Shown here one piece after another: positions 48,691 through 62,800 of a DNA stretch of 64,000 nt. The position numbers and the translations under genes are program-made. Position 1 is the first letter of the stretch; each line of letters starts with the position of its first letter. The notes beneath the pieces are model-generated. The model was given only the letters and a program-made list of their open reading frames with translations, was not told the DNA's origin and ran no database searches. Source of the stretch: Brugia malayi (lineage: Eukaryota > Nematoda > Chromadorea > Rhabditida > Onchocercidae); the NCBI RefSeq assembly GCF_000002995.4, contig NW_025062478.1:2828001-2892000 (forward strand). The letters are read 5' to 3'.

Positions 48691-49435
48691 CATTTCATAT
48701 TAAACAACAATTGGCCATTACAAGTAGTCATTTCAGTCTTGGCTAGAAGTAGAACTTGGCTTAAAGTAATTTTGCACAAATCATTTTAAAAAAATGAAAA
48801 TAAAATTTCAATGATCTGAAAAAAATGAAATTAATTAATTTGAATATAAAATATAAACATGAATGATGTGTTTGTGAGAATATTTTAAAGTTTTTTTTTT
48901 TTCTTTTATTCTATTTATTTTATTTTTCCTTAATTGTTAATTTCAAATTAATTCCATTTTTCTAGGAAAAAAAAAAAGTGAATTTTATTAATTGTTAATA
49001 GTTTTCGTTTTTTCTTTCTTATTTTACTAATTTTAGATTATCTCTTCATGGCAATTATCATAAAATTCACCTTTTTTTTTTTTCTAAATTTTGGTTTAAG
49101 GATGGTTTTGATTTTTTTAATTTTCGTTTTGTTAGTTTATATTTTTCTTTTAACTTAAGTAATTCTAGAATTCTTGTTGAGATGGTAGTATAACTCTGAC
49201 ATTATTAATTAATTAATTAATTAGTTTGAACATAAAATATAAACATGGATGATAACAATGATATTATTATAATATTTTATCACAATTGTAATTGCCGAAC
49301 TATGAGATTTTCAAACTTTTGAAATGTAATATTTATCAGATAAATAATGTAAATTAATTGAATTGTACTACATTTGAATAAGAAATTATATTTAATTGTT
49401 TATTCTCCAATAATTACTTTATTTTAAATTTATAT

Positions 49436-49540
49436 CATTTCCGATTTTTGATTCAAGTGAGGATTATACCATTTCTGATTCTTTGTTTAGTTTAAAACTA
49501 TTTCCGATTGTTGATTCAGTTTAGAATTACACCATTTCAT
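49436..49540. repeat. Three diverged ~32-bp tandem units
   Basis: ATTTCCGATTTTTGATTCA, ATTTCTGATTCTTTGTTTAG and TTTCCGATTGTTGATTCAG follow each other, each continuing into a purine-rich then ATTACACC-like end. Weak and short. Confidence 0.4.
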
Positions 49541-51757
49541 GTGCTTCTCTTTTTTTTTTTTTTTTTGAAAAATATTATTTTTGAAAATGATATTCATAGA
49601 TGAAAATGTTTTTTTGCGCCCTTTTTTACTTATGAATGATAAAATTTGATTCCGAAACTCGTACTAAATTTATATTTCAACAAGAACAATGACTATTTCT
49701 CAAACTTTATCCTAAATTTAGCTTTATTTTCTTTTAAGTATTAAAACAAATATATCTTCCATGTACTTTTACAATAATGTATCTTTACTTTGCAAAGTTT
49801 TCAGTTTATTTAACTTCAATATTTTTGATTTATATTTAATTCATATTTGTTTCCTGCAATTAAAATGAAAAGATCAGAATTTTTATAATTTCAGTGATCA
49901 ACCAAATTTTTTTTTTGATTATGTTATCATAGTAATGCAACTATCAATAAAATTGTGAAATTTAGTATTAAAATATTTAATTGATACTCGACTATGTTAA
50001 ATTAAATTTAAATTTAATTAATTGAACAAGATTAAACTAAATTGAAAATTAGATTAAATTAAAATCTATCGTTTTCATTTCTTTCTGTTATACAGAATTA
50101 TGAAATATTTATCGCAATTAATGGATATTTATTTGTGAATTAAATATAATTATTGATTAGAAAGATAAGAATGAAATTTTGATTTATTTGTAAAAATTTT
50201 TTTAGTAAAATTGATAGAAGTATTGAGCGAACTGAATTTACTGATAATCGAATGATAATAGCATTTAACAGTTCTTATCTTTTTTGAATATTTATAGAAA
50301 AAGAAAGCTCTTTATTTAATTTTTTGCTTCATTTTTTATTTCTTTCTTTCGTTTTTTCTTTTTTTTTTCGCAAGTTTAATAATTATTCTCTTTTTACATC
50401 TGTCTTAATTATTAATTCCTCTTTCCTTGGTATTTTAATTAATTAATTAATTAATAATTTCAAAACTTTACTCTTCAAAAAGAAAAATCGCTATATTTTA
50501 AATTAAATAACTAATTATAAATAATAAAATTCTATTAGAATTCTATTAACTTATATTCACAATTTATTACTTTATATTTTATTATAACATAACAAAAAAG
50601 AAAGAAAGAAAAAAAAAATGCTAATGAATTTGACAAAACTAACAAATAAATAAAATTAATTTTATTTTCACAAAAAAAAAAAAAGAAAAGAAATTGTAAA
50701 AGTGCGTGAATATTTCTTTTTTTTTTTTTTTTTTCATTGCTCAGATATTTCGATATTTTTTTCTTTTCTTTTTCTTTTTTTTTTCAAATATAAATCAAAT
50801 TAAGGTGGAGTATAGTAGTAAGTGAATTGAAGAGAATATGGGAATATAATAGAATTTGTAGTAATTAAAACATCAAAGATTACAATGAAAATATCGCACA
50901 GAAAAAAAAAAAATAGGAAAATGTCAATGTCACTTATTAAATCATTCACTTTTTATGTTCATTTTTCTTAAAAAAAAAAGAAAAGAAAGAAGAAATGTTC
51001 TTTCTTTTCTTTTTTTTTTTTTTTTTTTCTTAATTTTATTTTTTAATTATATCATTTTTGTGAATTGTTTTACATTGTTGAATTTTGGTTTTGTTTTTGT
51101 TTATATTAGATTGAGAACTTTTGTTTCTTTCTCTTTTTTTCAAATATGTTAATTTAAATATTTAACAAAATTTGAATTTTAAATTCAATGTATATTATTG
51201 AGTAATTAAACTGATGCAAAATTTAAATTTTAGTTTTTCTTTCAAATGATTAAAATTAAAGTTTGATAAAGTATTTCAATGTTTGTTAATTTTAATGTAA
51301 TTGACAAAAATAAAAATCGTTTCATTTATGTTTTACTTTGGTTAGATTCTTTTTTTTCCTTCAATTTTTTAATATATGCTCCATCAAGTAATTAAAGTTG
51401 AAATTTCAAAATCTAGGTAAAAACGAAAATTTCTTAATAATTAAATTTTAAGTTCTAATCGATAATTTCGACATTTTTGAGTTAAAGTTAGTTTCAGTTA
51501 AAATTTTCACTTTTTTCAAATTATGGATGAGAAATGCATAATTTTCTTTTAAATTTTAAACTTTTCAAACACTTTAAGCAAAAAGTTTATAACCATATCA
51601 CATCATTAGAAGAGTATCATAATTTTAGTAGAATTGAAAAATTTTTCTGCAAATACTCGAAAATTTTTTTCATTTAAAAAAAAATTCTAAAATGAATTTT
51701 TGTCTTTTTTTTTTTCAGATTATTTTATTGAATGAAAAATTAAGATTCTATGAAGGA

Positions 51758-53482
51758 ATGGCCTTTAAAATTGATGATGAATTGATCAATATGATCGGTG
51801 ATTTTGCAAATTTGAATCGTTCACCGGAATTCAAAGTAAAAACAAATGAAAATCCACCAAAAGTAGCAAAAGCACCAATTAACCGTCAATATTCTCTTAA
51901 TTTAGCTGTTGGTGTTTCGGTAAGTTTGTTGAAATTCGTTACTTTATTAAATTAATAATTAATTATTTAAGTAATTTATGAAATTTTTTAGCATTTTGAA
52001 TTAATAATTGATTTATTATTTTAGTTATGAAGTTTGTTATCTTATTAAATTAATTAACAATTGATTTTTCCTTTTTTTTTGATAGAAAGACAAAGTATAT
52101 TGAAAAGATATAAATGATTGGTTAATTGATTAATGATGGATGAATTAAATGGAAGATAATTTTAATCTCTTAGTTTTTTTTTTTCTTCTTTTTTCATCGT
52201 CCATCTATTTGATTAAAAAAAGAGATTAATTAGTTAATTAATCAATTAATTAAAAAAAGAAAATTATATTTTACGAATCATTTTTTTTTTTAAAGGTATT
52301 GTTTGTTTATGTTAAATAATTAAATGAAGCATTTTTGAAAAAAACTCAAAGAGTTTTCTTTTTTTAAAGAAGAAAAAGAAAAGGAAAAAACTTGTTTTTT
52401 CCTTTTTCATCATTAAAAAAAGTGTTATTTAACAAAAAAATAAACAAAAAAGAGGAAGAAATGAATTGTTTTCTGTAATGACCTTTTTTTATTTTATTTT
52501 ATTCTTTACTCTAACATATTGTAGTAATAAAATTAAATGGTAAATTTATATAAATCTAGAAAGGTTCAATTTGTTTTTCTTTTATTTTTTCTTTTAACTT
52601 CACCCTAATTCATTATAATTTCATACTCAACAGTAAATTTTTCTTTGTTTTCATTTTAAACCTTAAACAATTATAATAACATTATTTTTTCATCTATAGC
52701 TTTAATATTCTTTCTAACACCAAAGAATAAAAAAAAAAAAAAGAACAAAAAGAGATGAAAGGAAATAAAATTAAGAAACGTTATTGATTAATATCAGTTA
52801 AATTTCGAAAATGATTTATAAGCTAAATCAAAAACAAAAAATTTTCATATTATTAAATATCACACCTTTTAATGACTAATTTTAATAAAACTTTAATAAG
52901 CAAAAAAATAAAAAACATTGATGATTAATTTAATTATTAAACTTTAATGTGTCTTGAAGAATATATTAAAATTAAAATAAATTTCAGGAAGAAATACCAC
53001 CTCTTAATGAGGTAAATAGTACAACAAGACGACAATCAACTGGTAAAATATCCAATCCAATACATTTAATTAATAAACGTACTTTCTCAGCTCCAATACA
53101 GATGAAAAATGATATTGAAAAAATACGAAAAAAACATGAAAAACATGGAAATTTTTCATTATTAAACAATAAAAATATTGGAAATAAAGAATTAAATTTT
53201 GAAATATTAGCAGAAGAAGAAACAGATTTGCTATTATCAACAAATAATAATGAAACAAAATGTGTAATAAGTCAGAATGAAGCATTAACAAATGATAATG
53301 TTGATAATACTAATGATAATCTATCTATAAATTCAACACTGTTACTACCACAATCATTTCATACTAAAATTATCAATAATGTGGGTCATCGAGGATCTAT
53401 CATTCTAATTAATGATGATGATGATGATGTTGATGTTGATGTTGGTGTTGATATTGATGATAATAAGTCAATAAAAAAGTAA
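51758..53482 (+). CDS. Unrecognised protein with Asn/Asp-rich C-terminus
   Basis: I do not recognise this protein. Two exons join in phase: 51758-51919 (exon opens at 51719 after TTTTTTTTTCAG) and 52988-53482 after a TTTCAG acceptor, for 218 residues from the chosen ATG. The frame stays open back to the acceptor (IILLNEKLRFYEG), and two out-of-frame ATGs precede the chosen start, so it may instead be the last two exons of a larger gene. The N-terminal part looks globular (MAFKIDDELINMIGDFANL). The middle is basic with a possible kinase site (TTRRQSTGK, INKRTFSAP) and a short helical charged stretch (KNDIEKIRKKHEKHG). The tail is Asn-rich, then a run of Asp alternating with Val, ending KSIKK. 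No signal peptide or membrane segment. Splice quality and codon content argue for a real gene; function unknown. Confidence 0.55.
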
Positions 53483-54907
53483 ATAACTTGCAAAAAAAAA
53501 AAAAAACTTCAATAATTGTTTTAGTAATTATTGATAGAAGAATAATTAATGCTATTAATTAATTAAATTTATCAATTAGTTGGAGAAAAAGAAAAGAGAA
53601 TATTAATTTATTAGTAACTAAGATATAATTTAACTTCATAAATAATGGATAGAGTAAAATTAATGCTTTTTGTAATTACCAAATATCAAGTGATTAGTGA
53701 ATTTCAGTTGTTGATAATTCTTATCTTCATTATGCCATTTATTATTTTGTATATAGAAATAAAGTTACATATCAATTTTGTTTTACTTTTTTTTTGTTGT
53801 CAAAGTACAGCATCAGACATGGAATTCCATTTGTTATTTATTCAAAAATAATTAATTAATACTGATTCTACGAAAATACTCAACTTTACCGGAAAAAAAT
53901 GTAAAATTAATGCAGTCCTAACTAATTAATTCTGGTCGGGAACAATATTTTCAACAATTAAAATCGTTGAATTCGCCTTTAAACATTTTAAATCCATAAA
54001 ACTTTTGTAGAAAATAGCGTATATCAATTTTGTTAATGATGTAATACTTTTACTCTTGAAGTAATAACTTGTCACCTATGTTATTGTAATAATTTTCAAG
54101 AAATCCAACAAAGGGTACATTTAATAAGAAAAACCTAAAGAACTCATAAAATACTTCTCGTCTAATCTCTTCACTTGAATACTTCCTAACAACCTATCAT
54201 AATTCATTATTGTTATCATTTTCATAATATATGGGAAATTACAACAATAAAGTAAAATGATTTCTTGTAACTTTGAATGAGATGCAGATGGAACAAATAT
54301 CATTATTGAATTTTATTATTTACCAAGCTCTATATTTTTGCAACAAGCAAAAGAAATAGGAAAGAAAGGCAAAGCTACCAAAGTAACATTGACAATTGCT
54401 GGGTGATTACTCTGATAAGGAATATTTGATCACTCTATTAAAAAAAAAAAAAAACTTTTTAGTCTTCTCAAGAACCAAATTAAAATTTATGACATAGAAA
54501 TGGAATTAAATACCAATTCTACCTCACAAACAATAACAAAATCAAAGTTAGCATCCTTTGAGCTGCTCGCACAATATTCAATGTTTGAAACAAAAACAAA
54601 AAAAAAAAAAAACCAGAGGAAATATCCAATATTTTCCAATCATATGCAATGATTACCCTTCATGACACGAATTTTTCAAAATAGAGATCAACTGAGGAAG
54701 AAATTGAAGCAGCTGCTGTCCATACGTGGAGTTTTTCGAAGTTGTTCACGAGAAATGGACAATAACCAATAATGTGATGCAGAAAGGAATGTTGCAAAGT
54801 AAGCCGCAATGTTACGTTGAATAAGCGTAGTTGGCAGCTTTATAATTATTAAAAAATCAAAATTACCATATTATCAACGAGAAAACAAAGAAGGATTTTC
54901 CATTCCT
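53483..54907. other. Convergent intergenic region, unknown gene / tbca
   Basis: About 1.4 kb of AT-rich sequence. Small ORFs at 53645-53851 and 54121-54303 have no family signature or splice context. Nothing further is seen. Confidence 0.5.
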
Positions 54908-55812
54908 TCAACCTTCCCGTGTTGCTTCCTTAATCTTTAAGTATTCTTCTGTACCAGTTTTAATTTGCTCTATAGCAGCAATATATTCTGGTGTATTTTG
55001 TAATATCGCTTCATGCTCACTAATCACCTGAAATAGAAGCTAATTATTTGCATAAAGTATAGAAAATAATCTATTCAGAAAAGAAGAATAAACTGAAAAA
55101 ATCACTAAAATGTTCAATGAAAATTATACACTCTACTTGTATGAGTTTTATTTAATGATATTATTATAGTTAATTACCTTTTACCTGCCACTGTGGATAA
55201 TAAAAAATAAAGATTTCCCTATCAATAACCTAGCACATAAATCATGATGCAGCGAAATAAAATACCTAACCACACCTAATCATTACAAAGATGTAATTCA
55301 TCAGTATCTTAAAGTAATTAAGACAAATCAATAATCAATTTTTGATTTCGTTGTTAATATCAATCAATTACTAGCTAAAGCTCTTTCAATAGAGGAAGTA
55401 AAGAAAAAAGGTCATCTTATGTCGGAAAAATTTTAATCCAAACCTTTTTCAAACTTTCAACCGAATTCATCAACCGTCGGGCACATTCTGGTATCATTTG
55501 TTTCGTTTCCTTAAAAAAGCTTAAGCACTTCTTTTCTCATACAATATTTTACTTCAACATAATCATGACTATCAGTTTAATGTAAACTTTAAGTACTTGG
55601 AAAAAAAATCGAAAATAATCCCAAAATATGACCTGAATTAATTCAATTTGTTTCTTAACAACATGTTCATCAGCATCGCTACTACCTTGCATTGCTTGCA
55701 ATTTGATCACTGACTTTTCTTCTTCTTTCTCATAATAACATAATTCTTTTACCAGTCGTTTCACGACACCTGTCTTAATTGATATATCTCTTAAAACTGC
55801 AGGATCTGCCAT
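54908..55812 (-). CDS. TBCA: Tubulin-binding cofactor A
   Basis: Small cytosolic chaperone that captures beta-tubulin after CCT/prefoldin release, in the pathway feeding alpha/beta-tubulin dimer assembly. Three minus-strand exons join in phase: 55812-55633, 55509-55444 and 55027-54908, for 121 residues, close to the family's ~110. The signature is at the N-terminus: MADPAVLRDISIKTGVVKRL followed by VKELCYYEKEEEK, then VKKQIELIQETKQMIPECAR and RLMNSVESLKK. The whole chain looks alpha-helical and highly charged, as in the three-helix TBCA fold. TTTTTTTGCAG ends four bases before the ATG on the minus strand, a strong trans-splice acceptor that fixes the start. Divergent from vps-39 across 1.07 kb. 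Confidence 0.95.
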
Positions 55813-55828
55813 TATCCTGCAAAAAAAG
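55813..55828 (-). promoter_or_regulatory. Candidate spliced-leader acceptor of tbca
   Basis: Minus-strand TTTTTTTGCAG followed by GATA and the ATG at 55812. A long pyrimidine tract, CAG and only four leader bases are typical of nematode trans-splicing. Confidence 0.6.
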
Positions 55829-56878
55829 CAATTTTTCAAAATTGACAAAATTAAGTTTTCTAATTTTCATCACGGCATAATATAAATATTTTTCATGATG
55901 ATTATTATTTTATCCATTGATGCATTATATGGACCCTGCTTAATTGTCATCTATTACTAGAGGAACATTCATTTTACATTTTATTCAGCTAACTTACATT
56001 ACCAATTATTAACTAATTCACAATTTAGCTAATTAATAATGCTTATCATTACATCGTATCATAAATCAAATTTAGTCTTTTCATTTTTCAATAAAGGAAT
56101 AATTACCAGATCATTTAATGAATGATTAGCTGATAAAATAAATGAATATTAATTTGCTGAGAAAAAATTGCCATAAAAAAAAAAATGTCAAAGTAATATT
56201 TGAAATGCGAAAAAAAATTGAAATTTATAATAAATTAACAAAAATATGCTAGCAAAATAATAGTTAAATATATAGGAATATTCATATTGAAAATTAATAA
56301 AATTTCTAGCAAATCACTAAGCGTTATCAGTAAACACCCTGCAAGCGCATGCCTGCACGCTTCTCGACTTTAACAAATATTCCTGCCGTAATTCACGTAA
56401 GTATTTGCGGCCCGTGAATCTCAGTAGGCAGGAATCATTTTAAACGTTATCAGCGTGACTAGCTTGAATTCGCATAAGTTTGTAGTATTTTGTTGTATAC
56501 GTTGGAGGGAATACATAATATTTGATTTGTACTCAATTACTTAATAACTGAATTCTTAATTAACTAAAAATCGAAATTCAATTGTTTAATAATATGCAGC
56601 AATTTATTTGCTTAATAATTCATTTATTCAATTATTTGGTTAATTGATAAATGAATTAATTAATTGCATGAGCATTTGATAAAATTAATTAGTTATTTGA
56701 TTGTTTGATATGTTTCAAAAATTAGCTGATTATCATGTACAAATTGATAAACATTTTATAATTGATTAAAATACAGAATTATTTGGATGGATTATTATTA
56801 TTATTACTATTATTATTGTAATCTCTAAAGTATCAATATGTAATGAAAAAGAAAATGGCAATTTTTTAAAAAAAAAAA
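55829..56878. other. Shared upstream region of divergent tbca and vps-39
   Basis: About 1 kb. It is mostly AT-rich and has a conspicuous GC-richer core at 56320-56460 with an inverted repeat and two copies of CGTTATCAG (56322-56330, 56445-56453). This core is the likely bidirectional regulatory element. No gene or RNA gene is recognised. Confidence 0.45.
56320..56460. promoter_or_regulatory. GC-richer element with nested inverted repeat between tbca and vps-39
   Basis: ATTCCTGCC (56379-56387) pairs with GGCAGGAAT (56427-56435), and inside it ATTCACG (56391-56397) pairs with CGTGAAT (56413-56419). The element is flanked by direct repeats of CGTTATCAG. It is about 500 bp from each divergent start. 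A bidirectional promoter or a structured RNA are both possible; neither is shown. Confidence 0.35.
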
Positions 56879-59800
56879 ATGTTCGAAGCGTATGCGCAAA
56901 CGGAGATAGCTACCAGACTAGAGAAATCAATTGATGTATCATCATTGGTTGCTCATGGTTAATTTATTTTATTGGTTGCTTTTTTTTTTTTTTTTATAAT
57001 TTAAATAACCAAATGATAAGCTTAAAAGATTTGCATAGAAAAGAGTTGGAATAAAAATCCTCAGAATATTTTCTCCTATCACTTTAATTATTTAGTTGCA
57101 ATTTAATATTATCTAAATTAAGCATTTTAGGTCATGCCGCTAAAGTTTATGTTGGAAGTAAAGCCGGTTATTTGTTGGCATTAAATGGAATTCGTGAAGG
57201 TTTGTTTATTTTTCATGTTTTTCTTATTCTTTTTTTGAAACAGAAATGTATTAAAATGTTTATTAATTGTAAATTGTAATGCATAATATAGCAGTATGTG
57301 ATTTATACGGTACAGCAATAAATTTTTAAGAAAGTAAAAGTAATATTAGAATGTTTTTTTTTTTTTTTTTTTCGAATTGTTTTAAAGTATCACCGTTCTG
57401 TGAAAACTGTGTTGATTACAGGTAAGCGTGGATACGATTTGTCGATATGCCGTTCTTTCGAAAAGAAGGCAGTAAATGAATTATGTTGCATTGAAAGGCA
57501 TGACATACTACTATGTTTAACTGATTCACAGCTTGCCGCGCATGGTCTTTCCCATCCATTTGCCCTAAAAGCACTTATTTCCGATGTTAGGCCCATATCT
57601 GCTTTTTGCGCCGGTGTATCAGAGGTATATTTTCTTTTCTCATTGTTCACTAAAAAATTATATCTTTGAAATTATAAAATTTGGTTGTAACATTTGGTTA
57701 TTTTTAAAAAGTGAAACTAACCTTATTGAATATCACATAACAGGTTATATAGTTTAATAATTAAATGAAATATAATTTAGTATAATTAAATGGAACAGAA
57801 ATGATTGATCGATATTTTGTCCTTTTCAATGAAGCAATTGTTGAAAAATTTACAGGTTGATGGAATGTTATATGTAGCTGTAAGTGCAAGGAAAAAAATA
57901 TTCCTTTATAAATGGCTTGTTGATGAATTTATTAAGATGAATTTTGAAATGTCATTGGGTAATTTATTCTTCTTTGACTTTTATAACATTAAAGAAAACC
58001 TGCATCTTATATTTTCATTTGCATGTACTGATTTCATTTTGCAGCCTTTTTTCCGGATTCAGTGAACTATATGGTTTGGTGTGGTCCTATTATATCAGTA
58101 GCCGTACAAAACGAATATTACTATATGACTGTCTTTCCGATTAAGGTATGATTCAAGTTGCAATTGTTTGGAAAATATGAGACAATACTTATATTCAAGA
58201 ATCTGCTATGATAAGTTGTAATAAAAATTTCACTCCCCAATTCGTTAAAGTTAAAATATTGTGAAAAAGCTTTTAGGAAGATGTAGTGAATGTGAAAAAA
58301 TTATTTGATGTTGGTTCGAGAACAGAAAATCCAGTTATTGTTGGATTATCTGATTATAAACAGATTGCATATTGTCGTGATAATTTCTTATTCTTTCAAG
58401 AATATTATGGAACCGTTAGTCCGATATCAGAAATGAAATTTTCGGATGCACCACTTAATATTGGTATGTTTATTTATTCTTTTGAAACATCATTTTTTTT
58501 TTTTTTAATGCATCTTACTCTCTTTCCATTGATGTTACTTAATTTTACTAACAATAGAAAATATTTGGAAAATAAAGTAAGATAATAGAGGAGGTTTAAT
58601 CTGGAATACTACTGAAATGTTTTCTCTCAAAATGGATATTTGCAGTATATGATTCTCCATATTTGTTGGCACTCTTAGGAAGTGGGAAAGTTGAGATACG
58701 ATCAGTGAAACCAACAACACACATACAAACTATACAACTTAATAAAGCGATGTACATATCCACCGGTTTGAGGTAGATTATATACGTCTTCGATTATATA
58801 CGTTGTTAGAATAGTAATTTTTTAATTGATCATTTAATTAATTTGTTCATCTATCAAATATTTATGTCTTTTATGACCTTATAACATAATTCATCTATGA
58901 ATTGTAATTTAAATCAAATTTCTTACTGATGCTATTAACTTTAGTTATAAAATATGTTTTGCTAATGAAAACTTTCATCTTTTGTTACAGGGGGACAGTT
59001 TATGTGGGAAGTAGTAGTGATGTATGGCTTTTAGATTCTCGGCCACAAATGAAAAGTAATGTAGAAAAGTTGGTTAACGAAAAGCAATTCGAACTAGCTG
59101 TTCAACTAGCGGTAATTTATTTTTCTTTTATTCTTTAATATTTTTATTTTAAAATGATGCACAGATAAATCAAATTAGTTTCTTATATTTTCATAATTCT
59201 TCTCATAAGTATTTGCAAACTATTCCAGGAGAAATGTAATGAAATAGGTGATAAAGGTGTTGTGGAAATCAAGCGCAGAGCAGCGTTCAATTTATTCTGT
59301 CAGAGAAGATTCGATGAATGGTTGGAAATTCATGCTGAAATCAAAACTGGTAGGTTTATAGGCCATCGTAGTTTATGCTAAGACTAATACTTATATTGTG
59401 AGCTTGCTTTATTGTTTTGTAGATGTGATAACTGTGATAGCGCATTTCCCACGACTATTGGATTCCAGTTATCAAGAATCATTGAAGTCTTTACTTGATG
59501 GGCAACCACCAGATTTTCCTGAAAATGAATTTAGAAACGGATTGCAGTCTTTGGCTCCATATCTTGCTTCTGTATGTTTGCTCACAACTATTTCTGGTCT
59601 GTGTTACTTATTTTGGCTACTTTTATATAACATTTAGATACGTATGGAACATGCCAAAGCAGTTATTGAGCTTAAGAAACTTTATCAGACACATATGCGA
59701 GACGCTGATATTATAGAACGATTGAAAAGTCATGAAAATGTTCTACAAGTAGTGGATACCACATTACTTAAGTGTTATCTTCAGGTCTGTTATCTCATCA

Positions 59801-62800
59801 TGCTTGTCATGATTTCATGTGCTTAAAGTGAGTATTAATTTAAAAATCAAAGGTAATATAAATTTGACTGGTTCCTGAAACCATTGGTAGATATTCAGGA
59901 ACCAGAGTTCCTGAGACTATGTTTGGTTTCTTCGTTTAGTTGAATGTTAGTTCAGTTTTACGTTATTTGATATTTCTTTCCTTATTTTAATTTGATTTTA
60001 AGTTTTTTGTAAAATTTTTGTCAAAAAGAGCTTTTATCTTACAATTGTAAAAATGCATAAAAAGTAGGTAAGCTGAGATGATATTAGTGATATTTATGTG
60101 AGTTGGTTAAAAAAAAAAAAAACGATTAGGATTATTGGTTATTTTAATTAATTATTAAAACAAGAAAATATTACAACATGAATTTAGTGATTAGTACTTT
60201 GTCTTCCGTTAATCTCATAGCACATATCCTAGAGTAAATGACCAAATTCGATTTAAAAAAAAAAAAAAAAAAACTGCGTAGAGATTTTTTCAGAGTAATG
60301 AAAGCTTGGTAGCTTTGCTATTACGTCTTCCAGACAATATGTGTATAGTGGCTGATTCAGAAAAAGTGTTACTGGAATATGAAAAATATAATGAACTGTT
60401 TATACTATATGAAAGGAAAGGTTTGCATCGTAAAGGTGTGGTTTTTTTCTGTTTTATTTCAGTTTCTTTTTCAAGCCATTATAGCAATCATTTAAAAACT
60501 CCGTGCTAAATATCCATTAGTTATAACTGTATCATTTATTTATTGCTTTCTTGTAATTTGCTATTGTCTTACCTTTTACACTACAGAGGAAAGAAATCTC
60601 TTCTTTCTCTTTCATTCATTTGATAAGTTTGAAAAACTTTTGTCGTTTTGATCTCAAACATCCGATGAATCCGTAGAGTAATTTTTGCAAACTTTTGTTA
60701 GTTAATATATGTGAATTTTTTATTACAGCAGATGATTTGATCAGTCTTTGCAAATAAGCAAGCATATCATATGATAGTGTATGTTGACAGCCTGAATTAA
60801 ACTGAAGAATAGGAATGAAAATGCTTAATATATCTGATGATAATCTGATAGATTTCGAATTATCTAAATATGCTATTTATAGCATTAACTTTGCTGATGG
60901 AGCAAGCTCATATAGAGGGAAGTCCACTACGAGGTTATAATATGACCGTCGAATATCTGCAGAAATTGGGAAACAAGCATTTGCATCTAATAATCGAGTT
61001 TGCTGCTTGGGTACTTCAAGAGAACCTCAATGCTGGTCTTTCGGTATATATCTTGATTTAAGTATTACCCATTAGTTTTTTCGAAAATCAAAACATAGAT
61101 TCAAATTCTTTTTGTGAAAGATTCACATTTTCTATTTATATTGTTTCTTGACTTTTTCCAAACTCTTGACTAGGAAAAGAACGTCCTTGTTGATATTATA
61201 ATAGTTTAGCATTGTTGTTTCTTTCTAGCTTCTCATTTACAGCTTAGAAATATATGAAACAATCGATCAATAGTTCACAATTAGGTATTAGCTAATATGG
61301 TCATAGAAACTAGAAAAAGAAATTTTCTATGATTTCAAATAATTGATTACTTATTCATAACTTTTCTTTACTTTCACTCCTTGTTTTCCTTTTTTATATT
61401 TATTGTAGTTCATATTTTTTCCTGTGTTATGCAAAAAATTTAATCGACATTGCTTAGATGATTATTATCGATTGCTGTTGAAACAAGTGATTGGTAATAA
61501 CTGCCATAATTTTTTGACGTAAAATTAGTGCTGTTGTAAACCGAAATTCTATAGTACTACCTCTCTTAGTTGAATAAAGTTCAGATAAAGTTAGCAAAAA
61601 TTAAATTAGATTTTTATTGAGCATAATTTCGACGATTTTCAGATTTTCACTTGCGATAGTGCAGAAATTCGTTCATTGGATCGAGGACAAGTCTTAACAT
61701 TTTTAACACATGAATGTACTGCTGCAGTGGTTCCATATCTAGTTAGTTCTTTTCAACATAATTATTTAAGTACAGGAATTTTACAATCTGGCTATAATTT
61801 TTGTTTATAATATTTAAACATTTAGGAGCATATCATCTATAATTGGAATGAAGATGCGCCTAAATTTCATGAAGCATTGGGCCAGCATTACATTTCAAAG
61901 GTAAAACAATTGCAGCGAGATTATATCAGTATACTTGGAGAAGGTAAGAACTTGTTTCATTATTATTCAGGTTACGATTGGTGGAATTAAAACATAAAAA
62001 TTTCTTTATAATACAAAAAAAAGAAATTATCACTGCATTTATTTTACTTTCTTCTTTGCATAATCTTTAAAAAAGTTTGATGGATTTTAAATTTGATCTT
62101 ATTTTTGAGATGAGCATGTTGCACCAGCTGGAGAAGAAGAAGGTGAACTTGGTGAATATAGATGCAAACTTCAGCGTTTTTTGCAAACTTCAACTGCTTA
62201 TAGTCCAGAAAAATTGCTTGTTCAATTGCGTCATAACTGTAAGTTTTACTGTTGCAATTCTTATTATTCATATTGCATTGAATCTTTTTTTTTTTTTTTT
62301 TTTTCATTATCTATTTGTTTAGACTGTTTAGCATTCGTAATTACATACTAAAACAAATACTCTTACATTTATTTCAAATTATCATGAAATGAAATGATGG
62401 TAATAATCTTTAACAGGTAATTTCTCTATGATATTTCAATTGTTATAAAATGAAGAAATACGTATTTACAGCGTTATATGAAGAAAGAGCATTGTTATTG
62501 GGACGATTAAAAAGGCATCAGCAAGCATTAGCTATTTATACGCAAATTTTAAAGAATTATAAAGCAGCTGAAAAATACTGCATGGATTGTTATGAACCAA
62601 ATGATCCTGAACGTTCCAAGGTAATCATTATAAGATTTGAATTTTTTAATTTTTAAAAATATTTTGATGATATAAAAGGTATGTATCAATTTAATATTCT
62701 TTCGAAATATTTAACTAGTTTTTTGTTCGATGACTAATAGCTAATTTATTAAAAAATGGGTTTTTTTTTTTGTTTCTTTTTCTGAAAAAAAATAATGTCC

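Larger units (their letters stand above)
47861..51718. other. Long intergenic region between divergent npp-9 and an unknown gene
   Basis: About 3.9 kb. 48540-48690 is GC-richer with many CpG (CGACCGTACCACGGAC and CTCGGACGTCTCAACGGTCC) and may be the npp-9 promoter region. A roughly 34-base word with TATAAAATATAAACATGRATGAT occurs near 48843 and 49222. 49436-49540 has three diverged ~32-bp repeats. The rest is homopolymer-rich. No upstream exon of the 51758 gene could be confirmed. Confidence 0.45.

Noticed and set aside
52376..52406. AAGGAAAAAAC / GTTTTTTCCTT inverted repeat
   Set aside because: Near-homopolymer arms with a two-base loop; most likely chance within an intron.
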